Positions 52,809 through 63,403 of a stretch of 64,000 nt of DNA are shown one piece after another. The notes under the pieces were generated by a model. The model was not told the DNA's origin. It did not search any database and saw only the letters and a program-made list of their open reading frames with translations. The stretch spans positions 1 through 64,000 of the forward strand of contig NZ_MOWR01000008.1 in NCBI RefSeq assembly GCF_001937065.1, in the 5' to 3' direction. Position 1 is the first letter of the stretch. Each line of letters starts with the position of its first letter. The translations under genes were made by a program, and so were the position numbers. Source of the stretch: Streptococcus sp. 'caviae' (lineage in GTDB: Bacteria > Bacillota > Bacilli > Lactobacillales > Streptococcaceae).

Positions 52809-54182
52809 ATGAGTAAAATCGTTGTTGTTGGTGCAAACCATGCAGGTACATCCAGTGTTAATACCATTTTGGATAATTACGGCAGTGAAAACGAAGTTGT
52901 TGTTTTCGACCAAAATTCTAATATTTCCTTCTTAGGATGCGGAATGGCTCTTTGGATTGGTAAGCAAATTTCAGGGCCTCAGGGGCTTTTCTATGCCGAT
53001 AAAGAAATGCTGGAATCAAAAGGTGCAAAAGTCTACATGGAATCACCGGTAACAGCTATAGATTACGATGCTAAGACTGTTACTGCCTTGGTCAATGGTC
53101 AGGAGCATGTGGAAAACTATGATAAACTCATCTTAGCAACAGGCTCAACCCCCATTTTACCGCCTATTGAAGGAGCAGCGATTAAAGAAGGCAGCCGCGA
53201 ATTTGAAGCTACGCTTGAAAATCTGCAATTTGTTAAACTCTATCAAAATGCTGAAGACGTCATTAATAAACTGCAGGACAAGAGTAAAAATCTCAACCGT
53301 GTTGCTGTTGTCGGTGCCGGCTATATTGGTGTAGAACTGGCTGAAGCTTTCAAGCGTCTTGGTAAAGAAGTGACTTTAATTGACGTTGTTGATACCTGTC
53401 TGGCTGGTTATTATGACCGTGACCTTTCAGATATGATGCGTCAGAACTTAGAAGACCACGGCATCCAATTGGCTTTTGGAGAAACGGTAAAAGCGATTGA
53501 AGGCGATGGCAAGGTTGAACGTATTGTGACAGATAAGGCGAGCCGCGATGTCGATATGGTTATCTTAGCTGTAGGCTTCCGTCCGAACACTGCACTTGGA
53601 GCTGGCAAGCTGGAAACTTTCCGCAATGGGGCTTTCCTTGTTAATAAAAAGCAAGAAACAAGCCTGCCGGATGTTTACGCTGTTGGGGACTGTGCCACTG
53701 TTTACGATAATGCTATTAATGATACCAACTATATCGCTTTGGCATCAAATGCTCTGCGTTCAGGTATTGTAGCTGGTCATAATGCAGCCGGTCATGAGTT
53801 GGAATCTCTTGGCGTACAAGGTTCAAATGGTATTTCGATTTTTGGACTTAACATGGTATCAACTGGTTTGACAGCTGAAAAGGCTAAACGGTTTGGCTAC
53901 AATCCAGAAGTAACGGAATTTACAGATTCTCAAAAAGCAAGCTTTATTGAGCGCGATAACTATCCGGTTACTCTTAAGATTGTCTATGACAAGGACAGCC
54001 GCCTTATTCTCGGTGCACAAATGGCATCTAAGGAGGATATGTCAATGGGAATCCACATGTTTTCACTGGCCATTCAGGAGAAGGTTACTATTGATCGGTT
54101 GGCTCTCTTAGATTTCTTCTTCCTTCCTCATTTCAATCAGCCTTATAACTACATCACAAAGGCAGCACTCAATGCTAAATGA
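52809..54182 (+). CDS. nox: H2O-forming NADH oxidase
   Basis: This 457-residue FAD enzyme reduces O2 to water with NADH, which regenerates NAD+ and protects against oxygen. FAD motif VVVGANHAG (5-13), redox cysteine Cys44 in [13 protein letters not shown] motif [15 protein letters not shown] and YAVGDC are present. The single active cysteine is the mark of the Nox/CoA-disulfide reductase group. It has its own promoter with an RBS (AAGAGGA). Confidence 0.95.
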   Translation: MSKIVVVGANHAGTSSVNTILDNYGSENEVVVFDQNSNISFLGCGMALWIGKQISGPQGLFYADKEMLESKGAKVYMESPVTAIDYDAKTVTALVNGQEHVENYDKLILATGSTPILPPIEGAAIKEGSREFEATLENLQFVKLYQNAEDVINKLQDKSKNLNRVAVVGAGYIGVELAEAFKRLGKEVTLIDVVDTCLAGYYDRDLSDMMRQNLEDHGIQLAFGETVKAIEGDGKVERIVTDKASRDVDMVILAVGFRPNTALGAGKLETFRNGAFLVNKKQETSLPDVYAVGDCATVYDNAINDTNYIALASNALRSGIVAGHNAAGHELESLGVQGSNGISIFGLNMVSTGLTAEKAKRFGYNPEVTEFTDSQKASFIERDNYPVTLKIVYDKDSRLILGAQMASKEDMSMGIHMFSLAIQEKVTIDRLALLDFFFLPHFNQPYNYITKAALNAK

Positions 54183-54524
54183 GCGTAAGGTTCATCCTAT
54201 TTGCTAACAATCAATTTTGCGGTTTCGCCTTCGCGCAGCTGATTAGAGTTGCTGTCAGCTGTTTGGCCTTATTTGCCAGTACAAACAGATTTTCTATCTG
54301 TGAAGGAGTGAGGTGTGACCACAGTTAATCTTACTCACACTGGCATCGCAATACTCATTTTAGAGCTGGAACACTTTGTTCCAAGCTCTTTTTTGCTGGC
54401 TTTGATAAAGAAAGGCAAAATGATAGCAGGCGTCCCTTTTATCTGCCGGAAACTTTTCTATTGCAGACATTGTCGCCTAAGAGCGAATAGTATATAATAA
54501 AAGGTGCAAAAGGAGGCTTTTGAT
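54183..54524. other. Intergenic region nox to the DUF4767-like gene
   Basis: No believable gene; the 60-codon + strand ORF here shows no RBS or family. It holds an inverted repeat CAGCTGA/TCAGCTG (about 54237-54262), a terminator at 54362-54394, and TATAAT near 54492 serving the next gene. Confidence 0.5.
54362..54394 (+). terminator. Terminator in the nox downstream region
   Basis: AGAGCT-GGAAC (54362-54372) pairs with GTTCC-A-AGCTCT (54378-54389) with one bulged A, then five T. It is 180 bp after the nox stop. Confidence 0.8.
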
Positions 54525-55661
54525 ATGGCTGGACAGCAACGAAAAGACGGCAAATCGCAAGCAAGAAATAAGCAGACGCAGGAAGAAGCTCTCAAAACTA
54601 AAATTGCTCGGCTTAAGACTGCTTTAGAACAGGAAAATGATCTAAAGCTGAGGAAGGAAATTCTTCTTTTGCTGCAGGAATATGAAACTTCTTATAAAAC
54701 TTTGATTCAGAAAAAACGCTTTTTAAATTATCTCTTGGCAGCAGCTGCTGCTATAGGTGTTATCATCATGGTTTTATTCTTGATGTTTTTGAAGGACAGC
54801 TCGACGTCTACTGCTATCTCTTCGCAAGGAAGCCATCATTCCGCTGCCAGTTCAGAAGCCAAGAAAAACAAAAGTTCAAAAACAAGTACAACTAAATCCA
54901 GCAGAGAAGACCTTAATGAAAAAGATACGGCTGTTTTTCCTCGGTCTTTACTTGACACTTGGTCGGGTTACATCAGCTACATGCAAAGTGACGTGACAAT
55001 GATCTTTACAGAGGATGGAACTGTTAAAACACTAATAGATTCAAACACTTATACTAGTCAGATTAGCAGTCTTGAGAAGGTCGGAAACAACACCTATCTC
55101 TATCATCTGGTTCAAGGTTCAGAAGCAACGGCCTTAGTCCCAGGCGCTCAGCTTGGAGGAGCAGGTGTCAAATATGCTTATGGCATTTATATTGGAGAGG
55201 ATTATATTGTACCTCTCGTCTGGCAGACGCACAGAAATGCAGAATTTGATTATTCTAAACCCTTAAAAACTAATTCTGATTATCGGCTGACAAAGGGAGC
55301 CTCTTCACAGCAAAGGTCTGAGTCTCATAAGAAAGAAGATCCTCAAGTAGATACCAAAAACCTGACAACACAGCAAGTTGAAAACTGGGTTATTGCCCAT
55401 TATCTGGACAGCCTCAATGATAATCGTTTCACAAAAGATGATTATACCATCGAAAGCTGGAAAGCAGAGACTGATGGCTTAGTTTATGCGATTGTCAGAG
55501 AAAACCATGATACGGATGCCATGAAAGAAGCAGGAGCAGATCCTAATGTCAGTCCGGCTGTTGCCCGTTATCGCATCAATGCAGAAGGCGAATTAGAAAA
55601 ATCATCAGACGGCGCCGGCAATGGCTGGACGGTTGTCAGCAAAACTTACTACAGTCAATAG
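54525..55661 (+). CDS. Membrane-anchored protein with a DUF4767-like C-terminal domain
   Basis: This 378-residue protein has a charged, coiled-coil N-terminus (about 5-60), one membrane helix (LLAAAAAIGVIIMVLFLMFL, about 66-85), a Ser/Lys-rich linker (about 88-125) and an extracellular part. The last 100 residues (TTQQVENWVIAHYLDSLNDNRFTKDDYTIE...) resemble DUF4767 lipoprotein domains of lactobacilli and streptococci. The function is unknown. ATG 54525 follows AAAGGAGG; the upstream frame from 54504 overlaps that RBS. TATAAT near 54492 is its -10. Confidence 0.75.
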   Translation: MAGQQRKDGKSQARNKQTQEEALKTKIARLKTALEQENDLKLRKEILLLLQEYETSYKTLIQKKRFLNYLLAAAAAIGVIIMVLFLMFLKDSSTSTAISSQGSHHSAASSEAKKNKSSKTSTTKSSREDLNEKDTAVFPRSLLDTWSGYISYMQSDVTMIFTEDGTVKTLIDSNTYTSQISSLEKVGNNTYLYHLVQGSEATALVPGAQLGGAGVKYAYGIYIGEDYIVPLVWQTHRNAEFDYSKPLKTNSDYRLTKGASSQQRSESHKKEDPQVDTKNLTTQQVENWVIAHYLDSLNDNRFTKDDYTIESWKAETDGLVYAIVRENHDTDAMKEAGADPNVSPAVARYRINAEGELEKSSDGAGNGWTVVSKTYYSQ

Positions 55662-55709
55662 TATATTGGAAAAAAGCCTTTATACTGTTTAAAGTAAAAG
55701 GGCTGCAGG

Positions 55710-55802
55710 CTTAGTGTTTTCTTTTTCAGAGCTTATCACTGTTGCAGCTGACAGCGCAGCAGCAATAATGCTGCTGACAGAATTGGAAACACTAAGTTTT
55801 TT
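55710..55802 (+). terminator. Large branched terminator after the DUF4767-like gene
   Basis: CTTAGTGTTT (55710-55719) pairs perfectly with AAACACTAAG (55787-55796), followed by six T. Nested inside is CAGCAGC (55757-55763) pairing perfectly with GCTGCTG (55770-55776) around AATAAT. Confidence 0.8.
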
Positions 55803-55899
55803 CTTTAGCCAAGGCGTGAAAGAACAGCAAGACTGATTTTATGCATAATATAATCCTTTTTCGGGTGATAGCGGAGCAGCTATGTCTGCCTGTCCCATA

Positions 55900-55930
55900 A
55901 AAAAGGAAGCTGATGTTCAGCTTCCTTTTT
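55900..55930. terminator. Bidirectional terminator of ldh
   Basis: AAAAAGGAAGCTGA (55900-55913) pairs perfectly with TCAGCTTCCTTTTT (55917-55930). On the minus strand it follows the ldh stop at once. The 97 bp between it and 55802 hold no gene. Confidence 0.9.
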
Positions 55931-55948
55931 ATAGTTATAACAGAATGT

Positions 55949-56941
<993 letters not shown>

Positions 56942-57077
56942 CTAAACATCTCCTTATAATTTATTAAGTATATATTTTATACGAATTTATTCTAACACTT
57001 TTTGTTAAAAAAGTCACTAGTATTTTCCTTTGTTAACGGAAAACTATAGTAGAATAGCTGAAAAAGAGCATTTTTTG

Positions 57078-57086
57078 TGGTATAAT
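57078..57086 (+). promoter_or_regulatory. gyrA promoter
   Basis: TGGTATAAT is an extended -10. CTGAAA 17 bp upstream is a possible -35. An 11-bp direct repeat GAGCATTTTTT flanks it (57066-57076 and 57113-57123), the second copy placing a GGAG before the start. Confidence 0.65.
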
Positions 57087-57123
57087 ATAAAGGAGTTTTA
57101 GACTAGAAATGGAGCATTTTTTA

Positions 57124-59586
57124 ATGCAAGATAGAAATTTAGTAGATGTTAATTTAACAAGTGAAATGAAAACGAGTTTTATTGACTATGCTATGAGTGT
57201 TATTGTTTCTCGTGCTCTGCCTGATGTCCGCGACGGTTTGAAACCAGTTCACCGCCGCATTTTATACGGAATGAACGAACTAGGTGTTACGCCGGACAAG
57301 CCGCATAAAAAATCAGCGCGTATTACTGGTGATGTCATGGGTAAGTACCACCCGCATGGGGACTCATCGATTTATGAAGCCATGGTTCGGATGGCTCAGT
57401 GGTGGTCTTACCGCCACATGCTGGTTGACGGTCACGGAAACTTTGGCTCTATGGACGGAGATGGTGCTGCAGCTCAGCGTTATACAGAAGCGCGGATGAG
57501 CAAAATTGCGCTTGAAATGCTGCGTGACATCAATAAAAATACTGTCGATTTTGCAGATAACTATGATGGCAGTGAGCGCGAACCCTTGGTTCTGCCGTCG
57601 CGTTTCCCAAATCTCTTGGTAAATGGGGCGACCGGTATTGCGGTTGGTATGGCTACCAACATTCCACCTCACAATTTGGGAGAGACCATTGATGCTGTGA
57701 AATTGGTCATGGACAAGCCTGATGTTACGACACGCGAACTGATGGAAGTTTTGCCCGGTCCGGATTTTCCGACAGGAGCGCTTGTCATGGGCAAGTCAGG
57801 CATTCATCGTGCTTATGATACCGGTAAGGGTACGATTGTCCTTAGGGCCCGCACTGAAATTGAAGAGACCAAATCTGGCCGGGAACGTATTGTTGTGACG
57901 GAATTCCCTTATATGGTCAATAAGACTAAGGTTCATGAACATATCGTCCGTCTGGCGCAGGAAAAGCGTGTCGAAGGCATTACCGCTGTTCGTGACGAAT
58001 CGAGCCGCGAAGGTGTCCGTTTCATTATTGAAGTCCGTCGGGATGCCAGCGCCAGCGTTATTTTGAACAATCTGTTTAAGCTGACAAGCTTGCAGACAAA
58101 CTTTAGTTTTAACATGCTGGCCATTGAAAATGGTGTGCCAAAAATCCTGTCTTTGAGACAAATTTTAGATAATTATATTGCCCACCAAAAAGAAGTCATT
58201 GTCAGACGGACAGAATTTGATAAGGCTAAGGCTGAGAGCCGCGCGCATATTTTAGAAGGTCTGCTCATTGCGCTTGACCATCTGGATGAAGTTATCCAAA
58301 TCATCCGCAGCAGCGAGACTGATACCATTGCGCAGGCAGAATTGATGAGCCGCTTTGATTTATCAGAACGGCAAAGTCAGGCTATTCTTGATATGCGTCT
58401 GCGCCGCCTGACTGGCTTGGAAAGAGACAAAATTCAGTCTGAATACAATGAACTACTGGCTCTGATTGCTGATTTGGCAGATATTTTGGCAAAACCAGAA
58501 CGTGTCATCGCCATTATCAAGGAAGAGCTGGAAGAGATCAAACGGAAGTTTGCTGATGACCGCCGGACAGAACTCATGGTTGGTGAAGTCCTGTCACTGG
58601 AAGACGAAGATTTGATCGAAGAAGAAGATGTCTTGATTACCTTATCTAACAAGGGTTACATCAAGCGTCTGGGACAAGACGAGTTCCGTGCCCAAAAACG
58701 CGGCGGCCGCGGTGTTCAGGGAACAGGCGTCAATGATGATGATTTTGTCCTTGACCTGGTTTCGACCAGCACCCACGATTCTATGCTCTTCTTTACTAAT
58801 CAAGGCAGGGTTTACCGCCTGAAAGGCTATGAAATTCCTGAATACGGACGTACCGCTAAAGGGCTGCCGGTTGTGAATCTATTGAAGCTGGATGAGGGAG
58901 AGACGATTCAGACGATTATCAATGTCAAAGCCGATGATTTCCATGATAAGTACCTCTTTTTCACAACCAGACAGGGACTTGTCAAGCGCACCAGCGTTTC
59001 TGCCTTTGGCAATATCCGCCAAAACGGACTCAAGGCTCTTAATCTGCGTGATGGCGATGAGCTCATCAATGTCTTGTTGACAGATGGATCAAACGATATT
59101 ATTATCGGAACACGCCAAGGCTATTCCGTTCGTTTCAATGAGACAGCTGTTCGCAATATGGGACGTTCAGCTACTGGTGTTAAAGGAGTTAATCTGCGTG
59201 AGCAGGATATGGTTATCGGCGCTGCCCACATCACTGACAATCAGGATGTCTTAACCATTACTGAGAAAGGATATGGTAAGCAAACCCCTGCAGATCAGTA
59301 TCCGACCAAGGGCCGCGGCGGCAAGGGGATCAAAACGGCCAATATCACTTCTAAAAACGGTCCTCTTGCGGGCTTAGTGACGGTTAACGGCGATGAGGAT
59401 ATCATGGTTATTACGGATACCGGTGTGATTATCCGTACAAGTGTCGCCAATATTTCTCAAACAGGCCGCTCGGCCATGGGAGTTAAGGTCATGCGCCTGG
59501 ATAAGCAGGCAAAAATTGTTACCTTTGCACTTGTAAAACCAGAAGCAGCAGAAGAAACGGCTTCTGATGGTGATGAAAATGAGTAG
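57124..59586 (+). CDS. gyrA: DNA gyrase subunit A
   Basis: This 820-residue subunit cleaves and rejoins DNA. The active tyrosine is Tyr120 ([13 protein letters not shown]). The quinolone-resistance region keeps Ser81 and Glu85 (GDSSIYEAM), the wild-type residues. The GyrA box is [10 protein letters not shown], followed by the C-terminal beta-pinwheel. ATG 57124 gives this standard numbering and has GGAG 9 bp upstream; ATG 57109 would add five odd residues. srtA overlaps or abuts its end. Confidence 0.97.
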   Translation: MQDRNLVDVNLTSEMKTSFIDYAMSVIVSRALPDVRDGLKPVHRRILYGMNELGVTPDKPHKKSARITGDVMGKYHPHGDSSIYEAMVRMAQWWSYRHMLVDGHGNFGSMDGDGAAAQRYTEARMSKIALEMLRDINKNTVDFADNYDGSEREPLVLPSRFPNLLVNGATGIAVGMATNIPPHNLGETIDAVKLVMDKPDVTTRELMEVLPGPDFPTGALVMGKSGIHRAYDTGKGTIVLRARTEIEETKSGRERIVVTEFPYMVNKTKVHEHIVRLAQEKRVEGITAVRDESSREGVRFIIEVRRDASASVILNNLFKLTSLQTNFSFNMLAIENGVPKILSLRQILDNYIAHQKEVIVRRTEFDKAKAESRAHILEGLLIALDHLDEVIQIIRSSETDTIAQAELMSRFDLSERQSQAILDMRLRRLTGLERDKIQSEYNELLALIADLADILAKPERVIAIIKEELEEIKRKFADDRRTELMVGEVLSLEDEDLIEEEDVLITLSNKGYIKRLGQDEFRAQKRGGRGVQGTGVNDDDFVLDLVSTSTHDSMLFFTNQGRVYRLKGYEIPEYGRTAKGLPVVNLLKLDEGETIQTIINVKADDFHDKYLFFTTRQGLVKRTSVSAFGNIRQNGLKALNLRDGDELINVLLTDGSNDIIIGTRQGYSVRFNETAVRNMGRSATGVKGVNLREQDMVIGAAHITDNQDVLTITEKGYGKQTPADQYPTKGRGGKGIKTANITSKNGPLAGLVTVNGDEDIMVITDTGVIIRTSVANISQTGRSAMGVKVMRLDKQAKIVTFALVKPEAAEETASDGDENE

Positions 59587-59593
59587 AAAGTCA

Positions 59594-60334
59594 ATGAATA
59601 ACAAGAGAAAACCCAGAAAAAAGCGGCATTTCCTTCGCACTTTTTTCTTCCTTCTCCTGCTTTTGATTGGTTTGGCATTAATTTTTAATACCCCAATCAG
59701 AAACAGCCTGATTGCATGGAATACCAATAAATATCAGGTCAGCAAGGTCAGTAAGGAAGATATCAAAAAAAATAAAAATGCCGACTCTTCCTTTGATTTT
59801 AACAAAGTTGAATCAATCAGCACCGAGTCAGTTTTAGCAGCGCAGATGGCGGCGCAGAAACTGCCGGTCATCGGCGGTATTGCGATTCCGGATTTGAAAA
59901 TCAATCTGCCGATTTTTAAAGGGCTAGATAATGTCGGACTGACCTATGGTGCCGGTACGATGAAAGAGAATCAGGCTATGGGGCAAAATAATTATGCTCT
60001 GGCCAGCCACCATGTTTTTGGGATGACAGGATCTTCTCAGATGCTCTTTTCACCGTTGGAACGTGCCCAAAATGGAATGAAGATTTACCTTACTGACAAA
60101 ACTAAAATTTACACTTACGTCATCAGTGAAGTAAAAACAGTTACACCCGAGCATGTCGAGGTTATAAATGATACCCCTGGTCAGACAGAAATTACTCTGG
60201 TGACCTGTACAGATGCCGGAGCAACAGCCAGAACGATTGTTCATGGCAGTTACGAAGGAGAAGTTGATTTTAAAAAAGCACCTAAGAAAGTCAAAAAAGC
60301 CTTTCGTCAGTCTTATAATCAAATATCACTCTAA
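59594..60334 (+). CDS. srtA: Sortase A (class A)
   Basis: This 246-residue enzyme joins LPXTG proteins to the cell wall. It has one N-terminal membrane helix (about 14-33). The catalytic histidine is in ALASHHVFGM, the cysteine in TLVTCTDAGA and the arginine in TARTIVHG. ATG 59594 (MNNKRKPRKKRHFL) gives the length I recall for S. mutans SrtA; ATG 59579 would overlap the gyrA stop and is possible. The gyrA-srtA order is typical of streptococci. No LPXTG substrate is encoded in the window. Confidence 0.95.
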   Translation: MNNKRKPRKKRHFLRTFFFLLLLLIGLALIFNTPIRNSLIAWNTNKYQVSKVSKEDIKKNKNADSSFDFNKVESISTESVLAAQMAAQKLPVIGGIAIPDLKINLPIFKGLDNVGLTYGAGTMKENQAMGQNNYALASHHVFGMTGSSQMLFSPLERAQNGMKIYLTDKTKIYTYVISEVKTVTPEHVEVINDTPGQTEITLVTCTDAGATARTIVHGSYEGEVDFKKAPKKVKKAFRQSYNQISL

Positions 60335-60348
60335 TTGCCAATTAATAT

Positions 60349-60390
60349 TGAATCATGGTCATCCGTTAGACGGGTGGCCATGATTCATTT
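60349..60390 (+). terminator. Terminator after srtA
   Basis: TGAATCATGG-T-CATCCGT (60349-60366) pairs with ACGGGTG-G-CCATGATTCA (60370-60387) around TAG, a nearly perfect 18-bp stem. The T-run is only three bases. Confidence 0.75.
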
Positions 60391-60423
60391 AGATGGCAGC
60401 GTTGAACTTTTCTGAAAATCCTC

Positions 60424-60451
60424 TTGACAGCTTTAGAATCGGTGTTATAAT
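60424..60451 (+). promoter_or_regulatory. Promoter of the Nramp-family gene
   Basis: Consensus TTGACA (60424-60429), 16 bp, TATAAT (60446-60451) with TG extension. Confidence 0.85.
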
Positions 60452-60487
60452 AATTGTATATCAGATTCTGAAAAATCTGACAATTAT
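60451..60487 (+). promoter_or_regulatory. Hairpin in the leader of the Nramp-family gene
   Basis: TAATTGT and TCAGATT pair with AATCTGA and ACAATTA across a short loop (two 7-bp blocks, with a 2-3 nt bulge on the left side). It lies right at the expected transcript start and ends about 20 bp before the start codon. It could be a repressor operator or an mRNA 5' hairpin. Confidence 0.55.
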
Positions 60488-60508
60488 AAATAAATAAGGA
60501 GAACATTT

Positions 60509-61771
60509 ATGGTAGAAAACACTGAGGAACAGTCAACAACCTGGCGAGAAAAATTCCGAGCATTTGGTCCGGGAGTACTGATGGCCGCAGCAGCAGTCGG
60601 AGGGTCACATATTGTCTCTTCAACACAGGCAGGAGCTATTTACGGCTGGCAGCTGGCAATTATTATTCTTTTGGTTAATTTATTTAAATACCCGTTTTTT
60701 AGATTCGGTTCACAGTACACCCTGCAAAATAATAAAAGTCTGATTGAAGGCTATAAGGAAAAAGGGTCTTTCTACCTCTGGGTATTCTTTATTATGAATA
60801 TTTTTTCAGCTGTTGTTAATACTGCTGCGGTAGGTATTTTAGCGGCTGCTATCTTATATAATATTTTTCCGCATGGATTTGGTCTGAGTATTTCACAGCT
60901 GACAACAATTTTGATTGTTGTCACTTGGGCTATGCTTTTGATTGGCGGTTATAAGTTTCTTGACAGCCTGTCTAAGTTTGTCATGATCTCTTTGACTTTG
61001 GCAACGACTTTGGCCGTCATTATTGCTGTTTTCAAACACAGAGAGCTGGCGCCTGATTTTCAGGCACCGTCGCCATGGCGGTTAAGCGCCCTGCCGTTCA
61101 TCGTTTCCTTGATGGGCTGGATGCCTGCACCTATTGAAATATCAGCGATTAATTCCATGTGGTCTGTTGAAAAACGCCGGACGACTAAGGTCACCTACAA
61201 AGACGGTTTGCTTGACTTTAACGTCGGTTACATCGGCACAGCCATCCTTGCCTTCATCTTCTTGGCTTTGGGAGCTTTGATTCAGTTTGGTTCTGGCGAA
61301 CCTGTCAAAGGTGCCAGCGCAGCTTACATTGCGCAATTTATCAGCATGTATGCCTATGCTATCGGAAATTGGTCTCGGCTCTTGATTGCCTTTATTGCCT
61401 TTTTGTGTATTTTTGGTACGACCATTACCGTTATTGATGGCTATTCCCGCGCCAACAATGAAAGTCTTCGTCTTCTTCTCAATAAAAAAGAGTCCAGTCA
61501 AAAACAGTTAAACATTTGGATAACACTGACTTCTGTTGTCGGAATTATTATTGTTATCCTGTTTGCCGGTAATGTTGCTACCTTAATGCGTTTTGCCATG
61601 ATTGCTTCTTTCCTGACAACACCAATTTATGCTTATTTGAACTTCTCCTTGGTTAACAGCAAGGAACATAAATTGTCACCGTGGCTGTCCGGACTGTCTG
61701 TTGCCGGGATTATTTACCTGTCTGGCTTTGCCCTCTTCTTTCTTGCCTATATTACAGGTCTTATCGGCTGA
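60509..61771 (+). CDS. Nramp-family divalent cation transporter, non-canonical motifs
   Basis: This 420-residue protein has about eleven membrane helices. The Nramp fold is plain (FGPGVLMAAAAV...TQAGAIYGWQLA). The helix 1 metal motif DPGN is replaced by Gly31-Gly-Ser-His34, and the helix 6 MPH region reads Met205-Pro-Ala-Pro208. The aspartate and asparagine that bind Mn/Fe are therefore missing. Nramp-related Mg2+ transporters (NRMT) also lack these residues, so Mg2+ or another hard ion is more likely than manganese. RBS AAGGAGAAC. It is a single-gene unit. Confidence 0.85.
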   Translation: MVENTEEQSTTWREKFRAFGPGVLMAAAAVGGSHIVSSTQAGAIYGWQLAIIILLVNLFKYPFFRFGSQYTLQNNKSLIEGYKEKGSFYLWVFFIMNIFSAVVNTAAVGILAAAILYNIFPHGFGLSISQLTTILIVVTWAMLLIGGYKFLDSLSKFVMISLTLATTLAVIIAVFKHRELAPDFQAPSPWRLSALPFIVSLMGWMPAPIEISAINSMWSVEKRRTTKVTYKDGLLDFNVGYIGTAILAFIFLALGALIQFGSGEPVKGASAAYIAQFISMYAYAIGNWSRLLIAFIAFLCIFGTTITVIDGYSRANNESLRLLLNKKESSQKQLNIWITLTSVVGIIIVILFAGNVATLMRFAMIASFLTTPIYAYLNFSLVNSKEHKLSPWLSGLSVAGIIYLSGFALFFLAYITGLIG

Positions 61772-61818
61772 TTGAGCCTGCTGCTTAAAAAAGAAAAACC
61801 GGAATGAACATACAATCT

Positions 61819-61867
61819 GCACCCTAGAAGTTAGACGAAGAGTCTAATAATTGGGGTGCTTTGTTTT
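61819..61867 (+). terminator. Hairpin after the Nramp-family gene
   Basis: GCACCC (61819-61824) pairs with GGGTGC (61854-61859), and inside TTAGAC (61831-61836) pairs perfectly with GTCTAA (61842-61847). A broken T-run follows. The CACCC/TTAGAC pattern also resembles ends of IS3-family elements I remember, so an IS scar is an alternative. Confidence 0.55.
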
Positions 61868-61971
61868 GCATCACGAGTAGAGATGAGCAGCAGATAGCTG
61901 ACAAAAAACTTGAATTTTCACCATCTTTAGGGATATAATAAAGGAAACTGTGAGTGAGGGAAGATACGCTT

Positions 61972-62472
61972 ATGACAGAACTTTGGGATGCCTATGATGA
62001 AAATCGGCAGCTGATTCCGGGAAAAACGATTGTGCGTGAGACGTTTTCAACAGCAGATGACTTTCACTTGGTCGTTGAGGTTTTGCTTTTACATGAGGAC
62101 AATGCGGTGCTTTTTATGCATCGTTCTTCCGAAAAGGAAATTTTCCCGGGCTATTATGAGGCGACAGCCGGCGGTTCAGTTTTACAGGGGGAAGATTCAG
62201 AAACAGCTGTCCGGCGGGAATTAAAAGAGGAGACAGGCTTGGAGGCTGGGCGCCTCCAGCTTCTTTTCCAGTACAGCGATCCTCAGTACCACTCCCATTT
62301 TGATCATTATTTGGCTAGGACCGGAGCTGATAAAGACCAGGTTCGTTATCAAAAAGGGGAGACAGACGGTCATATTTGGGTAGCTCCGGAAGACTTGGCA
62401 GATTTTCTGGAGAAGGAGGATGTTCTGCCTGCCAATGTGACAGAGCTGAAAATACTGTTTGATTTAAAATAG
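61972..62472 (+). CDS. NUDIX hydrolase
   Basis: This 166-residue protein has a complete NUDIX box GGSVLQGEDSETAVRRELKEETGLEA (about 68-93) and the opening ELWDAYDENRQ typical of the isopentenyl-diphosphate-isomerase-like/YfcD group. The substrate is not known. ATG 61972 follows GAGGGAAG; the in-frame GTG at 61954 would overlap that RBS. TATAAT near 61934 is its -10. Confidence 0.87.
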   Translation: MTELWDAYDENRQLIPGKTIVRETFSTADDFHLVVEVLLLHEDNAVLFMHRSSEKEIFPGYYEATAGGSVLQGEDSETAVRRELKEETGLEAGRLQLLFQYSDPQYHSHFDHYLARTGADKDQVRYQKGETDGHIWVAPEDLADFLEKEDVLPANVTELKILFDLK

Positions 62473-62520
62473 CAGCACAGGTAGCTGCTGTTTCATGAAA
62501 TGCATTATTAAGGAGTCGAA

Positions 62521-63330
62521 ATGACAGTAAAAGTAATCGCAACTGATATGGATGGTACTTTTTTGAATTCACAGGGGAAATACGACCGTGAGCGTTTTCA
62601 AAGGCTGTTAAAGCAGCTGCAGGAAAGGGACATTCGCTTTGTTGTGGCGAGCGGCAATCAGTATCGGCAGCTGAGAGATCAGTTTCCCGATTGCCATGAG
62701 CAGCTGACCTTTGTTGGTGAAAATGGTGCTAATATTGTTTATAAGGACGAACCTCTGATTGAAGTTTTTCAAAAAAGAGAAGACATCGCCCTTTTGATAG
62801 ATTTTGTTGAGAAAAAGTACCCTGAAGCTGTCATTTCTTTGGCGGGGGAGGAGAAAGCTTATCTGCGCAGAGATGTTCCCCATGATATCATCGAATGGCT
62901 GCTGCCTTTTCTGCCTAACTTAGAACTTGTTGAGGCCTTGCTTCCGCTTCCTCAGGAGCGTTTCTTCAAATTAACCCTGAAAGTTGAAGAAGAAGCTGTG
63001 ACGCAGGTGATGCGGGCTATTGATACCTTTAAAACCAGCGATCGTTTAGTAAGCACCAGCAGCGGTTTTGGCTGCATTGATGTCATCACAAAGGGTCTGC
63101 ATAAAGGCTGGGCCCTTGAGCAACTGCTAAAGCGCTGGAATTATACGAGAGATAATCTGATGGTATTTGGAGACAGCGGCAATGATGTCGAAATGCTGAA
63201 GCTTGCCAAGTATTCCTATGCCATGGCTGACGCTGCAAAGGAAGCTAGAGCAGCCGCCCGCTATCAGGCAGGGTCAAATGATGCCTCTGGTGTACTGGAG
63301 ACGATTGAAAATTATTTGGAAAATGTATAA
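62521..63330 (+). CDS. HAD-superfamily phosphatase, Cof type
   Basis: This 269-residue protein has motif I TDMDGTFLNSQGKYD (Asp9, Asp11), motif II VVASGNQ, a IIB cap (about 85-190) and motif IV FGDSGNDVEMLKLAKYSYAM. It probably dephosphorylates a sugar phosphate or flavin intermediate; the substrate is unknown. AAGGAG lies 5 bp before ATG 62521. It may form an operon with the NUDIX gene 48 bp upstream. Confidence 0.9.
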   Translation: MTVKVIATDMDGTFLNSQGKYDRERFQRLLKQLQERDIRFVVASGNQYRQLRDQFPDCHEQLTFVGENGANIVYKDEPLIEVFQKREDIALLIDFVEKKYPEAVISLAGEEKAYLRRDVPHDIIEWLLPFLPNLELVEALLPLPQERFFKLTLKVEEEAVTQVMRAIDTFKTSDRLVSTSSGFGCIDVITKGLHKGWALEQLLKRWNYTRDNLMVFGDSGNDVEMLKLAKYSYAMADAAKEARAAARYQAGSNDASGVLETIENYLENV

Positions 63331-63403
63331 GACAAAGCACAGTGACAGGTTTTAGAGCTAATTTCACTAGCTGTCGCGTACAAGGAGACTAAGGAGGTAT
63401 AAC

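Noticed and set aside
54315..54497. 60-codon + strand ORF after nox
   Set aside because: It crosses a terminator hairpin and the next gene's -10 region, and has no family or RBS.
57109..57123. Upstream ATG as gyrA start
   Set aside because: It adds five residues not found in other streptococcal GyrA, and the QRDR numbering (Ser81, Glu85) fits the start at 57124.
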